The notes beneath the pieces were generated by a model, which did no database searches, had not been told where the DNA came from, and saw only the letters and a list, made by a program, of their open reading frames with translations. A stretch of 32,415 bases of DNA from a virus, in IMG/VR virus record IMGVR_UViG_3300046723_000024, positions 1-32,415 of that record; one strand, given 5' to 3'. Positions 6,013 to 13,496 of this stretch are shown here, piece by piece. Each line of letters opens with the position of its first letter. The stretch's first letter is position 1. Both the position numbers and the translations under genes were made by a program.

Positions 6013-6246
6013 ATGAACACCAAAACCTGCCAATGGCGCGAAGATACCGAGGGACGATGGGACACCGAATGCGGACAATGCTTCGATTTCAACGATGGCG
6101 GACCGAAGGAAAACAAGGCGCTCTGGTGCCAATACTGCGGCGGCGAACTGATCCCTGTGCCGTTTTCTGAGAACTCCGCTGAAATTCCGATTTTGGAGCC
6201 AGTGATGACATCCCGCCCGTTCGGGCCGCCGAACGATCAGGCTTGA
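6013..6246 (+). CDS. Small zinc-ribbon protein
   Basis: A 77-residue protein with CGQC (residues about 20-23) and CQYCGGEL (about 39-46), a two-knuckle zinc ribbon. The second half is a short tail without clear structure. The pattern W-x-x-x-x-x-G-x-W-x-T-x-CGxxF is seen in many small phage proteins placed between replication and packaging genes, of unknown role. The ATG follows an A/C-rich leader (AAATTCCAACG) with no Shine-Dalgarno sequence. Confidence 0.7.
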   Translation: MNTKTCQWREDTEGRWDTECGQCFDFNDGGPKENKALWCQYCGGELIPVPFSENSAEIPILEPVMTSRPFGPPNDQA

Positions 6247-6272
6247 CCGCCATGTTATAGAATTTTCAGACC

Positions 6273-6710
6273 ATGCCTGCAAAACGACCATTGAGCAAAA
6301 AGACCGCTACTCCGAAGCGCAAGCGGGGGCGTCCTTCGAAGTTCACGCCGGAGCTTGCAGACGAGATCTGCGCGAGGCTGTCAAAGGGTGAGCCGCTCGC
6401 CGCAATCTGCCGGGATGAGCACATGCCGGGAGTGACTGCGGTTTGGGACTGGACTCAGAATAACCCAAAGTTTTCCGAATCCATCGCGCGCGCGAGGCGG
6501 GACGGTGGCCATGCGATCGCCAACAACGCGAGGGAAACCGCACGCGGGAGAGGTGACAGCACCGGCGATTACCTCCGGGACAAGCTCATCATCGATACCG
6601 ACTTGAAGCTGCTGTCGAAATGGTTCCCGAAGGACTACGGCGACAAGCTGGATGTTTCCGCTTCCATCCAAGCAAACGTCGTGGTAGAGATTGGTGGAGA
6701 CACCAAATGA
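6273..6710 (+). CDS. terS: Terminase small subunit
   Basis: A 145-residue protein. A basic N-terminus with an AT-hook-like KRGRPSKFT (residues about 16-24) precedes a helix-turn-helix, LAAICRDEHMPGVTAVWDWT, typical of small terminases that recognise the packaging site. The middle (IARARRDGGHAIANNARETA) fits the oligomerisation helices, and YLRDKLIIDTDLKLLSKWFPKDYG is the conserved C-terminal signature of this family. It acts with the large subunit encoded downstream. The start at 6273 follows TTTTCAGACC with no Shine-Dalgarno sequence. Confidence 0.88.
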   Translation: MPAKRPLSKKTATPKRKRGRPSKFTPELADEICARLSKGEPLAAICRDEHMPGVTAVWDWTQNNPKFSESIARARRDGGHAIANNARETARGRGDSTGDYLRDKLIIDTDLKLLSKWFPKDYGDKLDVSASIQANVVVEIGGDTK

Positions 6711-7183
6711 ACACATTCACCGACATTCTTTCATATTCGGCAGATACCGGAATTTTCACGTGGCTCGTGAACCGAGGAAAAGCTAAGGCCGGGAGCGTGG
6801 CGGGAACGCATCACAACGCCGGATACATTTCGATCCGAATCTGCGGAAAGGGGCATCTCGCGCATCGGCTCGCTTGGCTTTTCGAGAATGGAAGTTTCCC
6901 GGATGGAGAAATCGACCACAAGAACGGGATCAAGACGGACAACAGGATCGAGAATCTTCGGATTGCCAGCAGATCCCAGCAGCAGTGCAACCAGAAGACT
7001 CGCGCGGATAAACGTCTAGGGAAAAAAGGCATTGGTTGGCACAATCGGGACCGGCTATGGACTGCGAAGGTGACGATCAAAGGGAAGTCTCGCACGAAGT
7101 ATTTCAAAAACCTTGCCGACGCGGAAGCCGCCATTCACGAGATGAGAGCGCAGACCCATTCGGAATTTGCGCGCCATGAATGA
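6707..7183 (+). CDS. HNH endonuclease with AP2 DNA-binding domain
   Basis: A 158-residue protein. Residues about 50-90 carry the HNH_3-type core: AHRLAWLFENG, EIDHKNG and NRIENLRIASRS. Residues about 108-146 form an AP2/ERF-like domain (GIGWHNRDRLWTAKV, then YFKNLADAEAAI). This is the classic free-standing phage homing endonuclease. It lies exactly between the two terminase genes, overlapping both (ATGA at 6707-6710 and 8 bases at 7176-7183). HNH proteins beside terminases have been shown in some phages to help packaging, but the AP2 type is usually a mobile intron-less homing gene. The frame upstream of 6707 is terS shadow. Confidence 0.88.
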   Translation: MNTFTDILSYSADTGIFTWLVNRGKAKAGSVAGTHHNAGYISIRICGKGHLAHRLAWLFENGSFPDGEIDHKNGIKTDNRIENLRIASRSQQQCNQKTRADKRLGKKGIGWHNRDRLWTAKVTIKGKSRTKYFKNLADAEAAIHEMRAQTHSEFARHE

Positions 7184-8555
7184 GATCAAGCTGGTCATCC
7201 GGCCAAGGAACGCATTCAGGCCGTATCTTGAGCGAGATCATCGTTGGTCGTGCATTGTCGCCCATCGGCGGGCAGGGAAGACGATGGCTTGCGTTCAGGA
7301 CCTGATTTATCGGGCGATGACCAAAAAAAGGCCCGGCCCGCCGATGCGCTATGCCTATGTCGCCCCCACCCGAGAACAGGGCAAAGACATCTGCTGGCCT
7401 TACCTGAAGCGTTTCACCCACCAAATCCCAGGGATGCAAATCAACGAGGCGGAACTCAAGGTGACTCTGATCGACGGGGTGACGATCCGAATCTATTCCG
7501 GCGACTCATACGAGCGGATGCGGGGCATCTATTTTGATGGAGTGGTGATCGACGAGCCTGAGGACATCGACCCGAACGCATGGCCGTCCGTTATCCGTCC
7601 ATGCCTCTCCGATTATAAGGGATGGGCGACATGGATCGGCACGATCAAGGGCAAGAAAGGCCAGTGGAAGCGATACGTGAACGCGGCTCGCGATCCGGAT
7701 TGGTTCACTCTTCTCCTTAAGGCTTCAGACTCAGGGATCATCCCCGAATCCGAGCTTGCGGACCTGCGGAAAGGCATCGCCGATGACGTTTACCAACAGG
7801 AATTCGAGTGCAACCCGAACATTGGCAGGCCCGGTGCGATCTATGCCAAGGAGGTTTCTGAGGCCGAGTCGGAAGGGCGCGTTGTTGAGTTCAACCCCGA
7901 CAAGTCCGCGCTGGTTCACACGTGCTGGGATCTTGGATCGCCCGAGAACACGAGCGTCGTCTATTTCCAGCGCGTGGGGATTCGGCTTTACATCGTCGAT
8001 CATGACAAAGGGCTAAGGTTCACGACCGGCGAGCGCGTGGCGCACATGATGGCCAAAGGGTATTCGTATGGGAACCACTGCCTGCCGCATGACGCTGCAA
8101 GCAAGCTCCCGGGAGGCCTTTCATTCGTCGAGGAGTTGGCATCGGCAGGGCTTCAAAACGTGTGCGTAATTCCTCGGACCAACGACATCGAGCGCCGGAT
8201 CAACCGGATGTGGGGGATGTTCCCGAACATCCATTTCAGGCTGTCCACGACGGTCGAACTGCTGGTTTCGCTGGAGGCGTATCACCGCAAGACCGAGAAA
8301 ACGAGCGCCACGATCCGCAGCGAGATCAACCACGACTGGGCGTCTCACGATGCGGATGCGTTCGGATACATCGCGGAGGCGGAACAGGCAGGGATGATCC
8401 CCGACAATGCCTCACGAAGCCACAGCGGCCACAAGGTGACTATCACAAAACACGGCCCTCGCATGGTCGATGACGACTTCGACGACAATCCCACGGTCTC
8501 ACGCGGGGGCGCAATCAACTTCCGGAAGATCCGGGTAACAGGAATCAAACGATAG
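7176..8555 (+). CDS. terL: Terminase large subunit
   Basis: A 459-residue packaging motor. Its ATPase has Walker A HRRAGKT (residues 30-36) and Walker B VVIDEPED (123-130). A C-terminal RNaseH-like nuclease follows, with CWDLG near residue 252 as the first acidic strand, and HDWASHDADAFGY near 395 as the last. It translocates DNA into the prohead and cuts it at the end of packaging. I chose the ATG at 7176 over a TTG nine bases earlier. The start overlaps the HNH gene by 8 bases. The second Walker B acidic residue is followed by PED instead of the common A/Y, a small deviation. Confidence 0.95.
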   Translation: MNEIKLVIRPRNAFRPYLERDHRWSCIVAHRRAGKTMACVQDLIYRAMTKKRPGPPMRYAYVAPTREQGKDICWPYLKRFTHQIPGMQINEAELKVTLIDGVTIRIYSGDSYERMRGIYFDGVVIDEPEDIDPNAWPSVIRPCLSDYKGWATWIGTIKGKKGQWKRYVNAARDPDWFTLLLKASDSGIIPESELADLRKGIADDVYQQEFECNPNIGRPGAIYAKEVSEAESEGRVVEFNPDKSALVHTCWDLGSPENTSVVYFQRVGIRLYIVDHDKGLRFTTGERVAHMMAKGYSYGNHCLPHDAASKLPGGLSFVEELASAGLQNVCVIPRTNDIERRINRMWGMFPNIHFRLSTTVELLVSLEAYHRKTEKTSATIRSEINHDWASHDADAFGYIAEAEQAGMIPDNASRSHSGHKVTITKHGPRMVDDDFDDNPTVSRGGAINFRKIRVTGIKR

Positions 8556-8567
8556 GAAGATACGAAC

Positions 8568-8765
8568 ATGAGATCCGAACCGCTGGCAGTACCCGATGAC
8601 ACGCCTGTCATTATTCACATTGGCCCCAATCAAACCGACCGGCAGATGATGACGATCAGAGCTGGAACGAAGGTCTCGAAGATCGCATTCGACGCGTGCC
8701 TCCATCAGCCAATATGGGAGGTAATTGGCGGGGAGTTGGACGGCTTGAGATTTCACACCAAATGA
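8568..8765 (+). CDS. Small hypothetical protein
   Basis: A 65-residue β-rich protein (PVIIHIGPNQTDRQMMTIRA, IWEVIGGELDGLRF). It has one of the better Shine-Dalgarno-like leaders (AGGAAG at 8555-8560). It overlaps the next gene by ATGA. I do not recognise it. Position between terL and the portal suggests a minor virion or assembly role, without proof. Confidence 0.6.
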   Translation: MRSEPLAVPDDTPVIIHIGPNQTDRQMMTIRAGTKVSKIAFDACLHQPIWEVIGGELDGLRFHTK

Positions 8766-9037
8766 CACACACCATGCAACGCAATCCAGACATCGACATC
8801 TCCACCGAATCCGCTCCCGCCGGGTGCTACATCCATCTCGGAAGCAGGCTCATGCTTACCGCTCGTGCGGCCAAAATCCCCTTCGGATTTGCCAGCAACG
8901 GGAAGGACAGCCAATCCAAGCGGGTGATCGTCGGGCTAGTGATCCGCAACGAGCACCGGGCAATCATGGATCACGCGATCAAGCGGAAGCACGACCGGAA
9001 GGAACTCGGGAAACCACTGCCAGCGAGCTACAAATGA
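8762..9037 (+). CDS. Small basic hypothetical protein
   Basis: A 91-residue protein from the ATG at 8762; a second in-frame ATG at 8774 would shorten it by four residues. A β-like middle (GCYIHLGSRLMLTARAAKIP) is followed by a basic tail (AIKRKHDRKELGKPLP). No family is recognised. It is coupled to both neighbours through four-base overlaps. Confidence 0.6.
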   Translation: MTHTMQRNPDIDISTESAPAGCYIHLGSRLMLTARAAKIPFGFASNGKDSQSKRVIVGLVIRNEHRAIMDHAIKRKHDRKELGKPLPASYK

Positions 9038-9411
9038 ACCCCGCTGAACAAGCCGCCGCCGTCTATGAACGCGAGCCGTGCGCCCGCACCTTCCGCTCCG
9101 ATTTGGAGGCTCACTTGCTCCACGGAATCGTCATTTCCACGCCGACCGCGTTCATCATGGCGCGATACGTCGGCAGTAGTTGGCCGACGCAGGACATCGT
9201 CAATCCTTGGTGCAACGATCTCAACCCATCGCGCCGCGACTGCCTTCACATCTACCTTGCGGCGGGCGATCTCTCGGAATTCTTTACTTTCCCCCACAAA
9301 CCTGTCACATGGTGCTCGTTCGAACGACGCAACATCTTGCGATTCTATTCCTACCAATCACTCAAACGGCGATGCACGATTTCAACGGACCCCACTTCAC
9401 CCCCGATTTGA
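9034..9411 (+). CDS. Hypothetical protein between terminase and portal genes
   Basis: A 125-residue aromatic-rich protein (TPTAFIMARYVG, CLHIYLAAGDLSEFF, SFERRNILRFYSYQSLKRR). Four-residue repeats of Phe/Tyr/Trp suggest a compact globular fold. Genes of similar size and style occur at this place in podovirus-like genomes, but I know no function. It overlaps the upstream gene by ATGA and the next by 40 bases in another frame. The longer frame from 8824 is a shadow of the previous gene. Confidence 0.6.
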   Translation: MNPAEQAAAVYEREPCARTFRSDLEAHLLHGIVISTPTAFIMARYVGSSWPTQDIVNPWCNDLNPSRRDCLHIYLAAGDLSEFFTFPHKPVTWCSFERRNILRFYSYQSLKRRCTISTDPTSPPI

Positions 9412-9632
9412 TCGGGCCAAACGGCAAGCTCTCACGTCTCCACAAGGGCGGCGGACCACCGGCACCGGCACCACCCCCGCCGCCTGTGCGCGATTCGTCC
9501 CGGATGATCGCCAAGGAAGGTGAGAGCGCCCGCCGAGATGCCGCCAACCGCACCGGCTACGCTTCCACCGTGAAGCCGAAGTCACTTCTCGGCACCGCCG
9601 ACCAACCCGGAACCAAGTCCCTTTTGGGCTGA
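9372..9632 (+). CDS. Small proline-rich protein upstream of the portal
   Basis: An 86-residue protein with a proline run (PPAPAPPPPPV, residues 29-39), a charged helix (MIAKEGESARRDAANRTG) and a repeated C-terminal motif, KSLLG, occurring twice (near residues 70 and 82). Small proteins ending in a glycine-leucine motif after an R-x-G-x-(A/S)ST sequence are common just before podovirus portal genes; here the match is NRTGYASTVKPKSLLG. Function is unknown, perhaps a head-completion or virion-associated protein. The upstream extension to 9180 is a shadow. Confidence 0.65.
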   Translation: MHDFNGPHFTPDLIGPNGKLSRLHKGGGPPAPAPPPPPVRDSSRMIAKEGESARRDAANRTGYASTVKPKSLLGTADQPGTKSLLG

Positions 9633-9639
9633 TACCGCC

Positions 9640-11298
9640 ATGCCCGCCGACATAGAAGAATTAGTTCAAAGGAATGACGCGCTGAAAGCTGCTAGAAGCA
9701 CATGGGACAGCTGGGCGCAAGAATTGGGCGACGTGGTTTCCCCGCGAAAGGCCGAGATCACCACGAAGAACACCACGCCCAGCGGCGACAAGGAATCGAG
9801 GCTCTACAACACGACCGCCGTCGAGTGCAACATGACGTTGGCCGGCGGGACGATGAGCTACCTTTTTCCGGTCAATGAAAAGTGGTTCCAGGCCGAGCCG
9901 CCCGATGGTGGCGATGATTCCGCCTACCAGTGGTATTCGAAATGCTCCGAGATCATGCTTGCTGGGCTGGCGAACAGCAATTTCTACACCGAAGCGCACG
10001 AAGCGTGTCTTGATCGCTGCGGATTCGGCACCGGCCTGATCTATTGCGAGGAGTCGATGACATCACCGTCAGGCCTGATCTTCGACGCGGTCCCGTGCGG
10101 CACCTACTCGATCGCCGAGAACTCCGAGAAGATGGTGGACACCACTTTCCGCGAGCGCGAGATGACCGCCCAACAGCTCGCCCAAGAGTTCGGAGATGAC
10201 AGACTTCCCAAGAAGGTCGCTGACGCCCTGAAAGACCCGAAGAGGCGCTACGCCGAGAAGTTTGTGACCGTGCATGCGGTCTATCCGCGTGAGGATCGCG
10301 ACACGCTGAAGCTGGATTCGCTCAACATGGGCGTGGCCTCGTGCTGGTTCATTCCCGGTGAGAAGCACATGCTCCGGGAGAGCGGGTATGATTCGAATCC
10401 CTACCTCGCGAGCCGATACCTGAAGTGGGGCAGCGAGGTTTATGGATGGTGCCCAGGCTGGCAGGCACTACCGGCGGCGAAGCAACTCAACATGCTTGAA
10501 CGCCTGATGGACGGCATGGCCGAGATCGCGCTGTATCCTCGCATGCTGATCCCTTCCACGCTTGAAGGGAACGTCGGCATGGGACCGGGCGAAGTGACGA
10601 TCTACAACCCGTTCCAGAACGCGAAGCCCGAGACGTGGGGCGTGGGAACCTCGGACATGAACGCCGGTCTTGAGCGCCTTGCTCGACGGGAAAAGGAGAT
10701 CAAGGACGCGTATCACTACGACCTGTTCAAGATGTTCTCCCAGCTCGACAAGCAGATGACCCGGGCCGAAGTCTGGGAGCGGGCAAGCGAGAAGCTGATT
10801 CTGTTCTCCCCCACCACCACCCGCGTTCAGACCGAGTGGCAAACCCCGCTGCTTCAACGGGTCTTCCGCATCTACATGAAGCAAATGCGCTTCCCGGAGC
10901 CGCCGCCGTCTGTGGTCGCCATGGATCGCGAAGGGGCGCACGTGAGGCCACCTCGCATCATGTTCACTTCCCGCGTGGCTCTGGCTATCCGATCGCTTCA
11001 ATCGTCCGGATTCATGTCGCTTCTCGAATCGCTTCAGCCGATGCTCGCCATCGATCCGAGCGTTCGCCACGTCGTCAAGATCCAGAGCGCCGCAAAGGGC
11101 CTCGGCCGCAACTTCGGAGTGCCGGAAGAATGGATGGCATCCGAGGAGGAATACACGCAGGCCATGCAGGCCGAGCAAGAGGCGATGGCACAGCAGCAGC
11201 AGATGGAGATGGCTTCTCAGGGAGTCACCGCCGCATCGAAGCTCAAGCCCGAACAAATCAACGCCGTGGCATCCGCGATGGGAGGTAAAGCCGCATGA
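9640..11298 (+). CDS. Portal (head-to-tail connector) protein
   Basis: A 552-residue protein, close to the length of T7 gp8 (536). It opens with the typical RNDALKAARSTWDSWAQELGD and KESRLYNTTAVECNMTLAGG, and contains the conserved SRYLKWGSEVYGWCPGWQALP. Its C-terminal 40 residues are glutamine/alanine-rich (EQEAMAQQQQMEMASQG), usual for connectors. Twelve copies would form the DNA channel at the capsid vertex, docking the terminase and later the tail. It is followed by a four-base ATGA overlap into the Bbp19-like gene. Confidence 0.93.
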   Translation: MPADIEELVQRNDALKAARSTWDSWAQELGDVVSPRKAEITTKNTTPSGDKESRLYNTTAVECNMTLAGGTMSYLFPVNEKWFQAEPPDGGDDSAYQWYSKCSEIMLAGLANSNFYTEAHEACLDRCGFGTGLIYCEESMTSPSGLIFDAVPCGTYSIAENSEKMVDTTFREREMTAQQLAQEFGDDRLPKKVADALKDPKRRYAEKFVTVHAVYPREDRDTLKLDSLNMGVASCWFIPGEKHMLRESGYDSNPYLASRYLKWGSEVYGWCPGWQALPAAKQLNMLERLMDGMAEIALYPRMLIPSTLEGNVGMGPGEVTIYNPFQNAKPETWGVGTSDMNAGLERLARREKEIKDAYHYDLFKMFSQLDKQMTRAEVWERASEKLILFSPTTTRVQTEWQTPLLQRVFRIYMKQMRFPEPPPSVVAMDREGAHVRPPRIMFTSRVALAIRSLQSSGFMSLLESLQPMLAIDPSVRHVVKIQSAAKGLGRNFGVPEEWMASEEEYTQAMQAEQEAMAQQQQMEMASQGVTAASKLKPEQINAVASAMGGKAA

Positions 11299-11594
11299 TC
11301 GATCTGACCGACTCCGACGAAGACGATGACCTTCAGAAGAACCTGAAGCGCCAAGCCCGCATCGAGTGCCGGGCATTCACCCGCCTTTTCAAGACCGCTG
11401 ACGGCAAGCTGTTACTCGAAACCCTGAAGCGTGACATCGGATGGGATCAGGCAGGGCCGGTTGACCAGGACAAGGATCATCCAATCCACCACTGGCTTGG
11501 ACAGCGCTCCGTGATCTGGGGCATCCAACACAAGATTTCGATGGGCGAAAGGCTCATCGGAGAGAAAGAAGACACCAACCAAAAGACACCATGA
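11295..11594 (+). CDS. Bbp19-like phage protein
   Basis: A 99-residue protein with the hallmark FTRLFKTADGKLLLETLKRD (residues 29-48), characteristic of the Bbp19 family first named in Bordetella phage BPP-1. A cluster of histidine/tryptophan (HPIHHWLGQRSVIWG) follows. The family sits after the portal gene in many podoviruses; its role is not established. Both ends overlap neighbours by four bases. Confidence 0.75.
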   Translation: MIDLTDSDEDDDLQKNLKRQARIECRAFTRLFKTADGKLLLETLKRDIGWDQAGPVDQDKDHPIHHWLGQRSVIWGIQHKISMGERLIGEKEDTNQKTP

Positions 11595-12196
11595 ACAATA
11601 CCGATGAACCCTACATGATCGACGATTCCGGCAAGATCTTCCGCAAGGGAGAAGAGATCGGCACGCTCGAAGACTTCAAGCTCACCTTGAAACCGGAGGC
11701 CAAGAAATATCAGGCATCCGTCACCCGCTGGCTTCGCGAGAAGTCCGACGAACAGGAGGCCGAGGACACGAAGGGGGAAACCAAGGAGAAAGCTCCGCAG
11801 AAGAAGCTGACCCCTGCCGAACAGGAAGCCGCCGACAACAAGGGAATCGCCAAGGAGGCACAGGAGGAAGCCGCGAAAGCCCGCAAGGCCTATCAAGACG
11901 ACGTGGAATTCGCCCAGCAAACAGGCTGCGAGGAACCGCCGAAGAAGAACCCTCAGTTCGGTGACAAGACGCCAGCCTATGTCGAATGGCTCCGCAAGTT
12001 TCGCCCTGACAGGTTCGCCGTCGTGTTCGGCGTGAAGGGCAAGGGCAAGGTGCCAGTCATCAAGACCAACCCGACCAGCGGCATTGACGAAGTGGTGGGC
12101 TACCGTGACGCCGACATGGCCACCCGCAAAACCCACATGACCGAAAAGCTTGAGTCCAACCGTGGACTTGGCGAGGACATGGATTGGAACGCATAA
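11591..12196 (+). CDS. Charged linker-rich virion-associated protein
   Basis: A 201-residue protein. Residues about 1-45 form a small compact region (PYMIDDSGKIFRKGEEIGTL), residues 50-110 are highly charged and probably coiled coil (QEAEDTKGETKEKAPQKKL), and the C-terminus returns to a folded segment (TPAYVEWLRKFRPDRFAVVF). It lies between the Bbp19-like and scaffold-like genes, so a head-assembly role is likely. I do not recognise a family. Confidence 0.6.
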   Translation: MNNTDEPYMIDDSGKIFRKGEEIGTLEDFKLTLKPEAKKYQASVTRWLREKSDEQEAEDTKGETKEKAPQKKLTPAEQEAADNKGIAKEAQEEAAKARKAYQDDVEFAQQTGCEEPPKKNPQFGDKTPAYVEWLRKFRPDRFAVVFGVKGKGKVPVIKTNPTSGIDEVVGYRDADMATRKTHMTEKLESNRGLGEDMDWNA

Positions 12197-12208
12197 CCCA
12201 CCCCGCGC

Positions 12209-13189
12209 ATGATCAAACAATTCAATATTTTACGAAATGAAGGTGGAGACGATCTTGGCGGTGGCGGCGGTTCTCCCGCCGATTCTGGTGGTGGCGTATC
12301 TTTGCTTTCCTCCGCGCCCAATCCCCAAGCACCGGCGGCACCGGCGGCGCAAGGTTCGCAATCGCCAGCTCCGGGGGGTGGCGCGTTCGACTTCCGGACG
12401 CTGATCGGTGACGACGGCAAGTTCGTTGCAGGCTATCAGGACAAGCTTCCCGAGAACCTGAAGGAGCACGGCAAACACTTCTCGAAGTATGCCGACCCGT
12501 TGCAGGCGCTCCAGCACACGCTCAACCTTCAGCAGCTCCTCGGGCAAAAGGCGGATGCCGTCGTGATCCCGGGCGCTGATGCTCCCAAGGAAGCGTGGGC
12601 ACCGGTCCTGAAGCGCCTCGGCGTGCCAGACTCACCGGACGGATACGGCCTGAAAGTTCCCGAGAATCTGCCGGAAGGCGTGAAGGTCGATGAAGCCGAG
12701 TTGAAGGAGTTCGCCACGTTCGCCCATGGACTTGGCCTGACTCCCCAGCAGGTTGCCAAGCTCCAGGAGTTCGACCTTGGACGCGCTGCAAAGTCAGTCT
12801 CCGGGTCGGCAGAGCAAGCGCAGGCAATCGAGGCCCAGGAGTTCACGAAGCAGAAGGAGATTCTGACGAAGGAATGGGGCAATGGCCCCGAAGCCGTGAA
12901 GAAGAACGCCTTGGCCGAGCGGGCCGCGCTGACATTCGGGTTCTCGCCCGAAGAGGTGAAGAGCGATCCCCTGTTCAGGAATGCCCGATTCGTCATGACG
13001 CTGGCCCGTGCCGGTGCCGCGATGTCCGAAGATACGCTGGTGAAAGGTTCCGACCTGAACAGCACCGGAGGACTGAAGGCCCGCGCATCCGATGTCATCA
13101 ACAACCCTCAGAACCCGATGTATACGAAATACTGGGCGGGCGACGAGGACGTGAACAACCAAGTCCGCAACTGGATGCGGGCGGGTTGA
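12209..13189 (+). CDS. Capsid scaffold-like protein
   Basis: A 326-residue protein. The first 60 residues are glycine/alanine/proline-rich and disordered. The rest is helical, with YQDKLPENLKEHGKHFSKYA and DPLQALQHTLNLQQLLGQKA, followed by the pattern VPDSPDGYGLKVPENLPEGV that is common in phage scaffold or capsid assembly proteins. The C-terminus (YTKYWAGDEDVNNQVRNWMR) has the conserved ending found in these proteins, thought to contact capsid protein. Placement directly before the capsid gene supports this role. The start codon follows CCCGCGC, again without a Shine-Dalgarno sequence. Confidence 0.8.
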   Translation: MIKQFNILRNEGGDDLGGGGGSPADSGGGVSLLSSAPNPQAPAAPAAQGSQSPAPGGGAFDFRTLIGDDGKFVAGYQDKLPENLKEHGKHFSKYADPLQALQHTLNLQQLLGQKADAVVIPGADAPKEAWAPVLKRLGVPDSPDGYGLKVPENLPEGVKVDEAELKEFATFAHGLGLTPQQVAKLQEFDLGRAAKSVSGSAEQAQAIEAQEFTKQKEILTKEWGNGPEAVKKNALAERAALTFGFSPEEVKSDPLFRNARFVMTLARAGAAMSEDTLVKGSDLNSTGGLKARASDVINNPQNPMYTKYWAGDEDVNNQVRNWMRAG

Positions 13190-13190
13190 G

Positions 13191-13214
13191 TTGCGATTTA
13201 TCGCAGTATCGCAA
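13191..13214 (+). repeat. Overlapping inverted and direct repeats after the scaffold gene
   Basis: TTGCGAT (13191-13197) pairs with ATCGCAA (13208-13214), and inside it GCGAT-TT-ATCGC (13193-13204) forms an alternative hairpin. TATCGCA occurs twice, eight bases apart (13199, 13207). This could be an RNA switch between two hairpins or an operator for a dimeric protein. Confidence 0.5.
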
Positions 13215-13229
13215 TATCCCGATAATCCG

Positions 13230-13263
13230 CGCCCGTCTTCACCCTGTGGAGGCGGGCGTTTTT
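13230..13263 (+). terminator. Intrinsic terminator before the tRNA gene
   Basis: Arm 13230-13242 (CGCCCGTCTTCAC) pairs with 13246-13258 over 13 positions including G·U pairs, loop CCT, followed by TTTTT (13259-13263). It would stop the head-gene transcript after the scaffold gene. Confidence 0.85.
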
Positions 13264-13295
13264 GATTTGACGTGCTCCCGGTGATACGGCAATCG
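13264..13295 (+). promoter_or_regulatory. Promoter-like repeat, copy 1 (drives the tRNA)
   Basis: GATTTGACGTGC directly follows the terminator and contains a -35-like TTGACG (13267-13272). Exactly 17 bases later lies CAATCG (13290-13295). A start seven bases on would be at about 13302, the first base of the tRNA. The same word and spacing occur at 13465-13496. The -10 match to TATAAT is poor, so a phage-modified or alternative polymerase is possible. Confidence 0.45.
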
Positions 13296-13301
13296 TTTCT
13301 C

Positions 13302-13375
13302 ACCGCTGAAGACAAATGGCCAGTCATCGGTCTCATAAGCCGACCAACCCGGTTCAAATCCGGGCAGCGATACCA
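13302..13375 (+). tRNA. tRNA-Met (anticodon CAT)
   Basis: A 74-base gene with encoded CCA. Acceptor arms 13302-13308 and 13365-13371 pair at six of seven positions (C·A mismatch at the second pair). The D arm is GAC/GTC with loop AAATGGCCA containing the conserved A14 and GG. Anticodon stem TCGGT/GCCGA encloses loop CTCATAA, identical to the elongator tRNA-Met loop of E. coli. T arm is CCCGG-TTCAAAT-CCGGG; discriminator A. Departures are an A instead of the nearly universal U at position 8 and a short four-base variable loop. The anticodon stem lacks the three G:C pairs of initiator tRNA, so elongator Met is likely, or an Ile2 tRNA if the C34 is modified to lysidine. Confidence 0.85.
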
Positions 13376-13413
13376 CTTTCCACACCTACCCCAACCGGCC
13401 ACATCTGAGGGCC

Positions 13414-13446
13414 AACCCCGCCTGGAGAAATCCGGGCGGGGTTTTT
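13414..13446 (+). terminator. Intrinsic terminator after the tRNA gene
   Basis: Arms 13414-13426 and 13431-13443 pair at all 13 positions (one G·U), capped by a GAAA tetraloop (13427-13430) and followed by a T-run (13442-13446). It gives the tRNA gene its own short transcription unit. Confidence 0.9.
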
Positions 13447-13464
13447 GTTTCACCAATCCGAAAG

Positions 13465-13496
13465 GATTTGACGTGCGACTCTCATCGGTGCTATCG
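13465..13496 (+). promoter_or_regulatory. Promoter-like repeat, copy 2 (drives the capsid genes)
   Basis: GATTTGACGTGC again follows a terminator. TTGACG (13468-13473) and CTATCG (13491-13496) keep the same 17-base spacing as the copy at 13264. Transcription from here would produce a leader of about 140 bases before the major capsid gene. Confidence 0.45.

Noticed and set aside
6243-6261. Extended -10 promoter (TGTTATAGA) before terS
   Set aside because: No -35 word at the right distance, and the terminal bases of the previous gene overlap it. It may be real but cannot be supported.
10468-11376. A 302-codon minus-strand open frame opposite the portal gene
   Set aside because: High-GC antisense shadow with arginine/histidine-rich, low-complexity translation. 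The + strand portal gene is certain. The same applies to long antisense frames at 4484-5068, 11477-12220, 12794-13534, 13880-14509 and 20909-21649.
13350-13375. Phage attachment site at the tRNA 3' end
   Set aside because: The tRNA is complete, sits inside the late gene block and has no integrase gene or second copy of its 3' end in the window.
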